Shown one piece after another: positions 21,904 through 33,100 of a DNA stretch of 64,000 nt; within the stretch, counting starts at the first letter, position 1; every line of letters starts with the position of its first letter. Origin of the DNA: Archegozetes longisetosus (taxonomy: Eukaryota > Arthropoda > Arachnida > Sarcoptiformes > Trhypochthoniidae); assembly GCA_018873245.2 (NCBI GenBank), contig JAEMBT020000007.1, positions 7,939,129 to 8,003,128 of the forward strand. Reading direction: 5' to 3'. The position numbers were made by a program, and so were the translations under genes. The notes beneath the pieces are model-generated. The model ran no database searches, was not told the origin of the DNA, and saw only the letters and a program-made list of their open reading frames with translations.

Positions 21904-22861
21904 ATGAAATATACGGTAAGAACAGTTTAGTTATGTCAAACTTTCTTAGAAAATATTGCCTTACTTTAGTGTAGATCTGTTCGTATTATTTGTCCAAATC
22001 AATTCATTTCATTGTGTTTTACTATTATTTTGTGCAGATTTTATTAATTTGTTTAATATATCCAATTGTGATATTACGGCGAGTTCGTGCTCAAGGAGGA
22101 GCTGGCGGTGGCTTAGGAGACCTAGGATTAGGAAATTTAGGTCTCGGTAATTTTGATTTGGGTAATCTCGGTCTCGGAGGACTTGGAGGACTTGGAGACC
22201 TCGGTCTTGGAGGACTAGGCGGTGGCAACACTGGACAAGGACTTGCCGGACAAGGTCTTGGAGGGTTCAACGGGGGAAGAAGGGGTAATGGACTCGGAGG
22301 ATTAGGTGGATTAGGAGGATTAGGAGGACTTGGAGGTGGCAATAGAGGTTTGGGTGGACTCGGTGGTGGTCAAGGTCTCGGAGGTTTGGGCGGTGGACAA
22401 GGCCTCGGAGGTAATCAAGGAGGTCTCGGAGGGCTGGGAGGACTCGGACAAGCTCTTGGAAATTTAGGAAATCTTGGAGGTCTTGGTCTCGGTGGTGGTG
22501 GTGGCAGAGGAGGTAGAGCAGGAGGCCTCGGGGGCTTAGGAAATCTCGGAGGCGGTCGAGGACTTGGAGGATTGGGAAATCTCGGTGGAGGCCAAGGACT
22601 CGGCGGATTGGGTGGTCTCGGAGGAAATAGAGGCGGTAGTGGTGGCCAGAGCTTTGGTGGATTTGGCGATCAGGGACTCGGAGGTATTATAAGTTTTATT
22701 GCTTTTATCGATTTATTAGTAATTTGAATGATTTTTCTTATTAAGGCTTAGATGGCGGTTCACAAGATTATGGGGGACAAGATCTCGGTGGTTTAGGTGG
22801 AGGTTTAGGTGGAGATTCAGGTGATTATGGCGGTGGAGACTCAGATGGATTGAGAAAGTAG
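21904..22861 (+). CDS. Secreted Gly/Leu-rich (GLGGLGG repeat) protein
   Basis: Three exons, 21904-21915 (MKYT), 22038-22683 and 22746-22861, give 257 aa. The first intron is 122 nt. The second, 62 nt, is spliced in phase 1. A signal peptide (ILLICLIYPIVIL..VRAQ) is followed by almost continuous GLG, GLGG and GGLG repeats with occasional Asn, Gln and Arg (GLGNLGL, GQGLGGNQGG). The end is an acidic GGDSGDYGGGDSDGLRK tail. Together with the GGYG and Asn/Gly-rich genes it suggests a local set of structural secreted proteins. GC content is locally high because of the Gly codons. The 83-codon Pro-rich minus frame here is a shadow. Confidence 0.8.
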
Positions 22862-23442
22862 TTATAAAAAGTAAGAATTTGGCGGTTTCTGAAAACTGCG
22901 ATTAAAAGTTTTGCCATAAGAAAGAAATGTGTATTAGAGCGTAAAACTATTTGAAGGATATGAAACTTGTTATTATATGAAAATTTTAAAATTTCAATCT
23001 ATAATTAACTCAAACAACTGTTTTTCCTACAGGCAGCAGAACCTAAGGCCAAATAAGTTATTCATATGACCAAAATTGAATCGTAAACCGTCTTAAGTGG
23101 ATATATGGGATGTTTAGATAGTTGTAAATAAAGTGGATTATCATGAATGCAATTCCTAACTCTATAGCAGTTCCCATCACCTGTTATTATTAAAATAATG
23201 TATTATTTCATTAATTAAAGTTGTTATGAAATCAATATAGACTCATTTATTTTCCGGAATATTTATTTAAATTTTTACTAGTAAAAAGTTCAGTAAAATA
23301 GGCTTTATCAAGTTTCAAATTTTAGCTCAAATCTAATAAATAAAACCAACTCTTTATCAATATTAAGATTTAGTCATTTGAATAAAATTTTTGTAAAAAT
23401 GCGTTTCTGTACGAATTGTTTTGAAACCTTGCCATTAAGTGC
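22862..23442. other. 3' UTR and intergenic region
   Basis: Downstream of the GLG-rich gene. A CTACAG at about 23028-23033 might mark a 3'-UTR intron. The left edge of the PEBP tandem duplication is near 23214. Confidence 0.35.
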
Positions 23443-24727
23443 TCATTTACGTCCGACTCCTAGTTGTGCGTGAAGTATAGGTACATATTCGTCATACTGG
23501 GCCTGGTAGAAATTGGAAGCAACTGGTTCCCCGAGATTATACTTTTTGGCAAAATCACGAATCTTGAAAGATCTTCTGCCTTCAACCGAACGATTACTGA
23601 CTGGTGTTTCCGAGTGTTGGATATGCCCATTTTGCTTATATACGAGAAATACGTATCTGTGAAGTCCAGTATCTTTAGGGGGACCGGAACCTACAAAAGC
23701 TGCCAGTGTTTCGCCTTCATTTATTCGTGTACCAGGAATATTGACCACAAGCCAATGTTTGAATTCTCCAAACTTAGGGTCTTGTCTACTTGGGGCGTCT
23801 GGATCTGTCATACATAAGGTATATAAAGCTCCTTCTTCCACAGGCCATTCAATTCTAGGCTCATCTTTGACAGAAGTGGGTGTCAACTCATTTCCCAAAT
23901 TGACAATCGCACCACTCGGATATGAAACCTGCAAATCAAATGAATTGGTGATTGATTTAAACAGTCAATTGATTACCTTAATTATGTAATGTGGAACTGT
24001 ATCGACAACATCAGGTACAACAGAGTGTCGTTGCATCTCTATATTTAGTCGTTTATTGAATGGATATCTTCTTGTATTAAGATTAGTTTTGCCTTCACTG
24101 CAAGTCAGACATTGAATGAAGACACAGTAAAATAACACTTATAAAAAGCATTGCTGATTTGATAATAAACGTTTACTGTTAAAAAAATCTGTTATCAGCA
24201 GATACTGTTTATCAAGTTCTCTATTACTAAAGTTATGCTTAATGCTTTGAGGAAAATTTGAAAATAAATTGAACACTTGTTTCGATAGTAAAAGTACTCC
24301 TCCAGACAAACCTAACTGATTGGCTTAAGTACAAACTAGTTTTTATTCTTTTATAGAAAATAGTGCTTCTATTAATTAGTTGAATCTAAAAAGTTACTAA
24401 AAGTTCATATAAAACGAACTTCGTCTCAAGTTATAACAATTGTCGGAAATAAAACTAAACTTGAATTTTGAGTACAACTTTTCTTTAGTATTACGCATCG
24501 ATTAAATGCAACTACGAATAAAGTTTCCAACAAAAATATTGACCTAGTCATGTCTGAGACAAAAATTAATCTAGTATTTAAAATGTCTTCAATAAAACAA
24601 AGTTTTTATTTATTTCTTAATTCTTCCAATTGGGTAAATTTTGGTAAATTTAGTTAAGAGTACTACTATTCATTTTCAGCATATATTTAAGATTTATTTC
24701 TAAACACTACTTTTATAAAAAAACAGA
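23214..24727. repeat. PEBP tandem duplication, unit 1
   Basis: A unit of about 1.5 kb, repeated directly at about 24728-26245. Identity is very high across the coding exons and still high in the 3' flank and the gene-distal part (shared TAGTGCTTCTATTAATTAG and TCGGAAATAAAACTAAAC), with small indels. This indicates a recent tandem duplication. Confidence 0.9.
23443..24151 (-). pseudogene. PEBP-family gene copy 1, signal peptide frameshifted
   Basis: Exon 2 (23443-23928) is intact. It carries the PEBP ligand-site motif DPDAPSR, then FKHWLVVNIPG, GSGPP and TGLHRYVFLVY. Exon 1 (23977-24151) is intact from EGKTNLNTRRYPF onward, but the first codons differ from copy 2 by a +1 insertion (CTTCATTC versus CTTATTC, near 24116) and an inserted CAG triplet. 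From the ATG at 24151 the frame therefore ends after about 17 codons. Without an alternative start the protein would lose its signal peptide. The insertion creates TTGCAG after a pyrimidine-rich run, a possible new splice acceptor. It could be a pseudogene, a sequence error, or a gene re-started from an unseen exon. Confidence 0.7.
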
Positions 24728-26245
24728 TTAAAGTTATGAAATAAATATAGACTCATTTATTTTCCGGAATATTTAAATTTTTACTAGTAAAAAGTTCAGT
24801 AAAATAGGCTTTTATCAAGTTTCAAATTTTAGCTCAAATCTAATAAATAAAACCAACTCTTTATCAATATTAAGATTTAGTCATTTGAATAAAATTTTTG
24901 TAAAAATGCGTTTCTGTACGAATTGTTTTGAAACCTTGCCATTAAGTGCTCATTTACGTCCGATTCCTAGTTGCGCTTGAAATATAGGCACATATTCGTC
25001 GTACTGTGCCTGGTAGAAATTGGAAGCAACTGGTTCCCCGAGATTATACTTTTTGGCAAAATCACGAATCTTGAAAGATCTTCTGCCTTCAATCGAACGA
25101 TTACTGACTGGTGTTTCCGAGGGTTTGATGAGCCCATTTTGCTTATATACGAGAAATACGTATCTGTGAAGTCCAGTATCTTTAGGTGGACCGGAACCTA
25201 CAAAAGCTGCCAGTGTTTCGCCTTCATTTATTCGTGTACCAGGAATATTGACCACAAGCCAATGTTTGAATTCTCCAAACTTAGGGTCTTGTCTACTTGG
25301 AGCGTCTGGATCTACCAAACATAAGGTATATAAAGCTCCTTCTTCCACAGGCCATTCAATTCTAGGCTCATCTTTGACAGAAGTGGGTGTCAACTCATTT
25401 CCCAAATTGACAATCGCACCACTCGGATATGAAACCTGCAAATCAAATGAATTGGTGATTGATTTAAACAGTCAATTGATTACCTTAATTATGTAATGTG
25501 GAACTGTATCGACAACATCAGGTACAACAGAATACCGTAGCATCTCTATATCTAGTCGTTTGTTGAATGGATACCTTCTTGTATTAAGAAGAGTTTTGCC
25601 TTCACAAGTCAGACATTGAATAAGACACAGTAAAATAACACTTATAAAAAGCATTGCTGATTTGATAATAAACGTTTACTGTTAAAAAATCTCAGTTATC
25701 AAGTTCTCTATTACTAAAATTATGCTTAATGTTTTGAAGAAAATTTGAAAATAAATTGAACACTTGTTTCGATAGTAAAAGTATTCCTTCAGACAAACCT
25801 AAATGACTGACTTAATTATACGCTAGTCTTTATTCTTTTATAGAAAATAGTGCTTCTATTAATTAGTTGAATCTAAAAAGTTACTAAGAGTTCCTATAAA
25901 ACGAACTTCGTCTCAAGTTATAACAATTGTCGGAAATAAAACTAAACTTGAATTTTGAGTACAACTTTTCTTTAGTATTACGCATCGATTAAATGCAACT
26001 TACGAATAAAGTTTCCAACAAAAATATTGACCTAGTCATGTCTGAGACAAAAATTAATCTAGTATTTAAAATAGTCTTCTCAATAAAACAAATAGTTTTT
26101 ATTTATTTAATTTATTTCTTAACTAATTCTTCCGATTGGGTTAAATTTGGTTAAAAGAGTGCTACTATTGTTCGCATTTTCAGCATATATTTTCGAGATT
26201 TTGATTTCCATTTCTAAATACTATTTTTATAAAATATCAGATTAA
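24728..26245. repeat. PEBP tandem duplication, unit 2
   Basis: Second copy of the ~1.5-kb unit. It contains the intact PEBP gene and the matching upstream flank through about 26235. Confidence 0.9.
24950..25654 (-). CDS. Secreted phosphatidylethanolamine-binding protein (PEBP)
   Basis: Exons 25484-25654 and 24950-25435, separated by a 48-nt intron in phase 0, give 218 aa. The signal peptide is MLFISVILLCLIQCLTC. The PEBP fold follows with YPSGAIVNLGNELTP, the anion-pocket motif DPDAPSR, GEFKHWLVVNIPG, GSGPPKDTGLHRYVFLVYKQNG and the C-terminal FYQAQYDEYVPIFQAQLG, all as in PEBP1/RKIP. Family members bind phospholipid headgroups or regulate kinases. The signal peptide suggests an extracellular form, as in arthropod odorant or antigen-like PEBPs. 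Copy 1 to the left differs at few residues, including MTDPD versus LVDPD and GHIQH versus GLIKP. Confidence 0.92.
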
Positions 26246-27231
26246 TTAAAGTTGACTTTGATAAATCAAATTTTCTACGTATGAGTAATTAGTTTGAGTG
26301 AAGATTAAAATATCTAAACTAAAGCTTCAACTGCTTTATCTGAGTTTAGTTCTTTGGACAATTGTAGATCTAATGTTATAGAACTAAAAGTACAACTTAT
26401 TTTTATGCTTATTCAAGACTATTCATACTTCAAACACGAGCCAAAACATGTTTTTCAGAGTATTTTAATATTTGTCAAAGTGCAAAATCTGATCATTTTA
26501 TAAAACTCAATAAATTGATGCGTGCAAGCTTGATAAATTCACTTAAATAGCTAGTTTTCAGTTATCACGATAAATTTAGAGGTTTAGAAAGGTACTTTGT
26601 AAATGTAATTCTGCTACTTTCTCACTTTTTTCTTAATTCAGTTCTGTCTAGCATTTAATACAAAGAAATTTAAAATATTGAAAATATGTGGTATTTTTAA
26701 TAGAAAGCATAACCTTGAAAAATACATTTTAAAGTTTTTATATTGAGTAATTATGGTTGCAATTTTATTTGCAATGCTTGCATTTTGTTCATTTCGTAGC
26801 ATTACAATTACATGTATACTAAATGCGAAAGCAGGTCATTATTATCAATGATTATTTATCGAATGTTTCCTTATATTTAACCTAAATTCTCAAATTACGA
26901 GAATTGTCTACAAATTAAATGTTAAACGTATTGCTAACTAGTGAGAAATGGTTTCGGAAGTAAAGAAAAGCTATTATTAATTTTAGTATTAATCATGTTT
27001 ACTAAGAATTGAATTTAATGAAATTGTGTTTTAAGCAAATACTAGTTAAAAGTAACAGTTAATCCAACAGCTAACCTAATAGTTAACTGTATTAAATATT
27101 TAATATAAACAATAGAACTAAAAATGAAATATAAGATAAAGACAAAAAATGACTTGCTAGTTTAGCTCTAATGTTCAATTTATAGAAGAGTTACTTGCGG
27201 ATTGCAAATACTAGTATTAGTAATACAACAA

Positions 27232-27290
27232 TATATTACTAAAACTGCAATTTATTACTAAAACTGCAATTTATTACTAAAACTACCTCA
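27232..27290. repeat. 21-bp tandem repeat
   Basis: Three near-identical direct units of TTATTACTAAAACTGCAAT. Too short for any functional call. Confidence 0.7.
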
Positions 27291-28037
27291 AATGCATTCA
27301 CTACTTCTACTGTAGATGTAAACTAATTTTCACCTAAATCCTATATAGCTATTTCATTCTTTACTATTATAAATAGCTTCTAGTGTTCGCTTAAGTTACA
27401 ATACCATCAATTCATAAAATGTGAATGCAACTGAAAATTGATCCAAATAGAAAAGACTAATTGGTTAGGTTTCTCTTTTTAACTATAATTCTTATATTGC
27501 TTTTGCTCGAAAGTGCCATATTTAACCAAACTTATGATTTTCCTGTATTGAGGCAGTATTTCAATTAGATTTCAACTATGAACAATTCAGATTTAAGCTT
27601 CACACTTTAACTAATTATATCCAAGTTTTCATTGATAAGCTCAGTATTGAGTATTTAACATCAATTATATGGCTAAACTCGTTTCGTAAATCAATCAAAT
27701 CAAATTTGCGGTAATAATCATTGAATTATGCACTAGAAATGAGAGCTTATTATATCGGCATTAAATTTAATATTGCGTAAAATTATTTGACATGTTTTCC
27801 TCCTCATTGTTTCTATACACTACCAATCAATCAAATAAAGCAAACCATTCATAAGAAGCATTAAAGGAAAGAAAAGTTAGAGAGAAATCTTACTATACTC
27901 ATGAGAATACACGCTTTTGTTCTTTTCGATAAGTTCAATTTGCAATATAGGCTTAATGACTATTTGCAAAGAACGCAAACCAGCTTTTGCTCATTTATAG
28001 TACAACTAAGTATTCAAGCTAATAATCAAATGATGAG

Positions 28038-28125
28038 TCAGCCTCCTCAACGTCAGCCTCCTCAACGTCAGCCTCCTCCCTCCTCAACGTCAGCCTCCTC
28101 AACGTCAGCCTCCTCAACCGTCAGC
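28038..28125 (+). repeat. 15-bp minisatellite CAGCCTCCTCAACGT
   Basis: About six direct units. The first reads in frame as QPPQR. A +7-nt irregularity after the second unit and another base near the end shift the frame to SSTSA and back. It lies inside an open frame (27901-28203) with no clear signal peptide or splice support. Either a decaying Pro/Gln-rich coding repeat or a non-coding minisatellite. The local GC content is much higher than that of the surroundings. Confidence 0.7.
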
Positions 28126-28490
28126 CTTTGCTTCAAAGCCTTCACAATCAATGCTCTTCGATTAACTCATAAATGTTTATGTACAATTTTTTTAGTTGTC
28201 TAACTTATTCTGTTCAGGTGAGAATTCAAATTTCTATACTTATTCTTCGCAAACGATTCAACATTTTCTTTAAAATAAATATGAAAGTTCTAAACTTTTA
28301 GCCCAAAGCTTTAAAAACTTTATTTACATAACATTATAATATTACACAATATTATGCAAATAATACTAGTATATCGTTCCATATTTATTGATATTATTTT
28401 CCATTCTTCAGAATCTTATACTGCATATACTGAAGCAAAAACACTTCAAAAATACCAATAAAATACAAACTTGATGTGATACACTTGATA

Positions 28491-28704
28491 ACTTAATAAT
28501 CCTCGACGCCAACAAGAAAATAAACCGTTACTATGTTAAATTTTCTATCATACTCATAGATTTCTCGTCAAATTTCATTTACAACTTGCTTTTCTCTACA
28601 TATTCAATATTCTATAAGTATGTTAATATCCGAAGATATTGTGGTCTGATGGAAAGCACCCACGACAAAGCATCACTTCTGGTTACTATCGCGGATTATT
28701 TAGT
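28491..28704 (-). mobile_element. Palindromic MITE-like element, copy A
   Basis: About 213 bp with terminal inverted repeats. The left end is ACTTAATAATCC(T)CGA.GCCAAC-AGAA. The right end is TTCTGGTTACTATCGCGGATTATTTAGT. Its reverse complement aligns along its whole length with copy B (34411-34617), including GGATATTAA and AAGTTGTAAAT blocks. The open frame at 28586-28777 is produced by this element. No transposase is encoded, so it is non-autonomous. Target-site duplications are not clear. Confidence 0.75.
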
Positions 28705-30133
28705 TTTAAATGTATGTGTTGCTCCTCTAGTCAGAACACTTTGTAAGAATAAGGACTTATTTGGAAGAAACAAATAGTAAAATGATTTATTGGTTTCGTA
28801 CTCAATCTGACTCGATTAATTATATTGAAAAATGAATTTAGAAACTAGCTGAAAATTGTGATTACTTTCAGTGGTACCCAAATCCATAATGATTGATCAA
28901 GACTTGTATGAAGAATAAATTACCTAAACCTGACTATATTGGGTGCCTATCAGCAAACTAAAATTGAATACCATTCAATTAAGAGAGTTGTTACAATTTC
29001 TATAAACAATGGTCTGAATTGAGGTGAATTTTCGCTTCCTCTAATATTAATTATCAATTTGTGTATCATATATAAGTTGTGTGCAAATGACTTGAGCTAT
29101 TGTTCCAAAATTTGTGCTATGCGTAACATTAATTTCGCTTCTGTTGTTTTCTATTTCACGAATAGTTAACTCTGTAGGAATTGATGTTCAGTCATTAGAA
29201 GATTAATGAGAAATTGCGCACATTCCAAACAGTTTCAAACAATTTCAAACTGAATTACTTAACTTTGACTGAAAATAACAGAAAACGAATTGCAATTTTC
29301 AATAGGAGAAATCAGTTAAAACGAATAGTATCGAACACGATACTAATCTGAATACTGAACTAATGTTTAAGAAAAGGATCGTTGGGAGAAATGGGTTTGT
29401 TGTGAGATGATATACAACTTGTTTGTAGCGTGCTTTGAGTCGAAAAATCGGAATCTGAGTGATTAGGAAGAGAAAGGGGCAGATTTAAGTTTAAAGGATG
29501 AAACACAAGTAGGAGAAAAGGAAAGTTGTAGCAATTTTAGCCATTAGAGATGCTATTATTGCGATAGTTCAACATTAAGCTTAGGGTTACATAATTGTCT
29601 CAACTTATAAGTTTGTGCTTTAATACGAACAGAATAAAGCCTTTATTTGATCATATTGTATGAAATGCTTAAAACAGAGTTTCACGCAAGTTCACAGTCC
29701 AGTAATAATTAAAGACCAGGCAATTTAATTGTCAGAAAGGCTTAAACTAATAAAGTTATTAAAGCTATTAAGTTATGCTATGCATTAATGATAAGCAGAA
29801 TCGGTATTTGGATGGAAGCTCGCAGCAGTTTAATAAAAGTATTGGTAGAGTAATGTGATCGATAGGAATATTGCCAAATATTAGGTAAGAGAGCGCAATG
29901 CATAAGTGAGGTTACCATCGAGAATGAGGTTACCATCGAAACACAGACACTTCGACTCGGACTGCGGCTGTCACGAAACTTTATCTCTTCCACTACAACA
30001 ATAAAATCATATATATCTAACTGCAGTCTAACCAAACTGATGGTCTCATGGCAAGAGCAAAACATCACATAAACTTGTGACACATTAATGTCATCGAAAC
30101 AATAAAAAGAAGAATAAGGGCAAGAATAAGGAG

Positions 30134-33100
30134 ATGGAACAAGAAGAAAACAATACCAATGATGTGGCGGCTAAAAGTCGTTCGCCGGTTGAAGCGATGC
30201 GAAGATATATCGAATCTTTGCCTGAAGAAGTAACTCTTAAGGAAGAAATAACTAGTTATCAATTTTGGAAAGCAGTCCGAACTGAATTTCTGGCCACTTT
30301 GCTATTCATCGTATTCGGTTGTGGCTCTTGCCTTAGCTTTGAATCACTTCCTCCCAAACTATCCGTTTGGTCTTCAAACACATCAACTGAAAAGTCATTG
30401 CAGACAAATGAAAGTGTATTAGAGATGAGTTGCGAACTGATAGTATTAGAACTAAAAGTATCGCTAGTGTTTGGTTTGACATCAGCCACTCTGATCCAAT
30501 GCATGGGTCAAGTGAGTGGTTGTCATTTGACACCAGCGATTACGTTATCGCTTCTGGTAACTCGACGTGTGACAATATTGCGGTGTTTTATGTACATATT
30601 TGCTCAGTGTTTTGCATCAATAGTTGGTTGTGGTATTTTATATGGTCTGCTAACCACTGAACAGCGACTTCATTCTGGCTTAGGCCTAACTCTCCCTAAC
30701 GCCCATTTGAATCCTTCTCAAGCTTTTGGCTATGAATTTCTTGCCACTTTTGTTGTAGTTCTCGCCTTCTTAGTCAATTCTGACCCCCAAAGAACTGACG
30801 CCGGATTCAAATCCTTATCTATCGGGTTCGCATATTCGATCGCACATCTATTTGCGGTATGTATACTCTAGCTTATTTTTATTCGCAGCTACTTCTCATT
30901 TTTACTTTATATTCGTATAACTTCCGTCAAATTATCATCTCATTACTCATTTTACTGATAAACTATCATACTTTGGTAACTTGAAAATTGATGCCTATGA
31001 AAGTTTTACGTTTCTCAATATCATTCTTATTAAGTAAAAGTACGCCTAAACATTCCTATTTGCATGCTCTCAAATTAATCTAAATTCTAAGTTTCGGTAT
31101 TGTATTTATGATACATGTCGAGAGAGAAAGACTAGCTTCTTTCATATGAAACTTTGTTTTGAAGACCTATCTTAGCAAGTAGAGATTATGCTGCTAATAA
31201 ATATTTTTCAGATTCGACAGCCTTCTTATTCATAGTTATCCACCTCTTTTTCCACACCAACTTTCAAAGTATGAGATAAGAAGACAAAATTTGACCGAAT
31301 CACTCAAACATTTTCGGATATTTTAAACAAATGGAAAAATGCATTCAGTTCTATTAGCGACAAATTATTATTCATTCATTAAATTCATTTTTCCTCTGTT
31401 ATGACTAAAGGATTTGAGGAAATGGTTTTGCTATATTTCAAATGACAACGCATTCAATATTTAGAAATTTGATGCAAAGTCTGACGACTGTCGAGATAGA
31501 TCTTCGAAATAGTTTGCTCGTACACTAATAATGGTAATGAAGAATCGATAAAGCAGCTTTCTAGTTTTCAACTTTAAATTCAATCTCTAAAAGTTGAGGT
31601 TCTATGATTTGCAGTTTGGTGTGAAGTTTAAAATGTTTTGGTCGTATGGCTCAGACATTATTTAAGCGCACAGGTTGTGCGTTAAGTCACATTAGCTGAT
31701 AATTGACTCATTAAAGCAAATCTAATTTTAGGGACAAATTTGAATTATAGTGATAGAGTTTGACAAGAGCATATTTTAGGAAAGATACGAGAAATTTCAA
31801 TAACGAATTATTTGACAGAGTTATTGTTAAAAATAGCATTCAGCTTTGTTTTCTATCAACAGTCCTATTATTCGATAAACTAATGTAACCATTATTTCAT
31901 TTCCTTCATTACTGTCTATACAATTCTATTTTTCGACTTATACTCACTATTCGACTTGTTATTCAACTTCTTATTCAGCTCTTACACTGTTGGAAACCTC
32001 TGTTAAGCTTTGTTGAGAATATTAAATGCGTCAAAATCTGGGGCTACAAACCATAACAATCTGATTGGAAGTAGTTAATAGTCTAGTTATTTTCGTTTCT
32101 CGTTCTTTATTTCGTTTCGCGCTTAGATTGTTTTTCTAACTAATTCCAGACCTAATTTAATACAAATTATCGATCACTTTCAAGTGTAACAAACATAGAA
32201 AAAGATGAAACACTTGTAAGTACCAGACAATAGGGGCTAAACGTTAATCTTGCAAAATTTATGATCTACAGTTGACTGTTGTTTGCTGTTGGTCGACCAC
32301 AATTTATTATATATGCATTTATCGGCTAAAGCTTTTATTTGCTTTTCCTAAGCAATTTAATTGAGGTACATTTAAATAAAAATTTATATATTCTCAGCTC
32401 TCAAGCCAAATCAGACCAATCGGGCCAATAGCTTTAGGCCTATCTATGCTTTATAAAGAGCTCTTTTCTCTCTTTCGCTTCTTTCAAACGCCAGAATAGT
32501 TTCTTAGGTTTCATGAGAAAAATTAGTCAATTATATGTCATATCAAATATTTGTTATTCACTAATACTTTTGATAGAACCAAAATGAATGGTTAGATCAA
32601 CAGAATGCTACTCTTTTATAAATGTATTTCAGTCTTCATTCATTCGTCTATTCTCGTCTTTCGTTCACTAGTTTTATGTAACAGAAAGAAAATATGTTGA
32701 CATGGCTTTTATATTATTCACTATTTCGTTATCAATAATCGAAATTCATTGCGTTTGTTTGATTTTGCCACAGATTGCAAGAATCAGTCCAGACACTAGG
32801 TTACAGTTAAACCTGTCTAACTTCAACGTGTAGTTTAGCCCTTTTTATGAAAGAAGCCAATAAATCCATAAGAAATTTAGGCTTATTTTTATGTCTTCCT
32901 TAAAAGGGGTTTAAATGCGTGTCCAAGTAGAAAGGTTTTAGTGTATTAAGATTTGACTTGGAGTCACTAGGGCTGCTACCAAATTATGGTCACATCAAAT
33001 ATTCATAGCCATTTATGAATGTTTCATAAAATCATATATTGCCTTCAAATACGTGTCTGAAATGCCCGCACGCTGTTTGATGAATAGAATTTTGTTCGCA

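Larger units (their letters stand above)
26246..30133. other. Intergenic region, 3.9 kb
   Basis: AT-rich with no confident gene. It includes a 21-bp tandem (TTTATTACTAAAACTGCAA, about three units, 27232-27290), a Pro/Gln-coding minisatellite (28038-28125) and a palindromic MITE-like element (28491-28704), listed separately. Confidence 0.45.

Noticed and set aside
22091-22342. Pro-rich minus-strand open frame opposite the GLG-rich gene
   Set aside because: It is the complement of glycine codons (GGN read as NCC). There is no signal peptide or splice structure of its own.
28586-28777. 63-codon open frame
   Set aside because: It lies within MITE-like copy A and its flank and arises from the palindromic element.
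29778-30533. Minus-strand frames around the aquaporin first exon
   Set aside because: Antisense shadows of, or random frames next to, the well-supported aquaporin exon.
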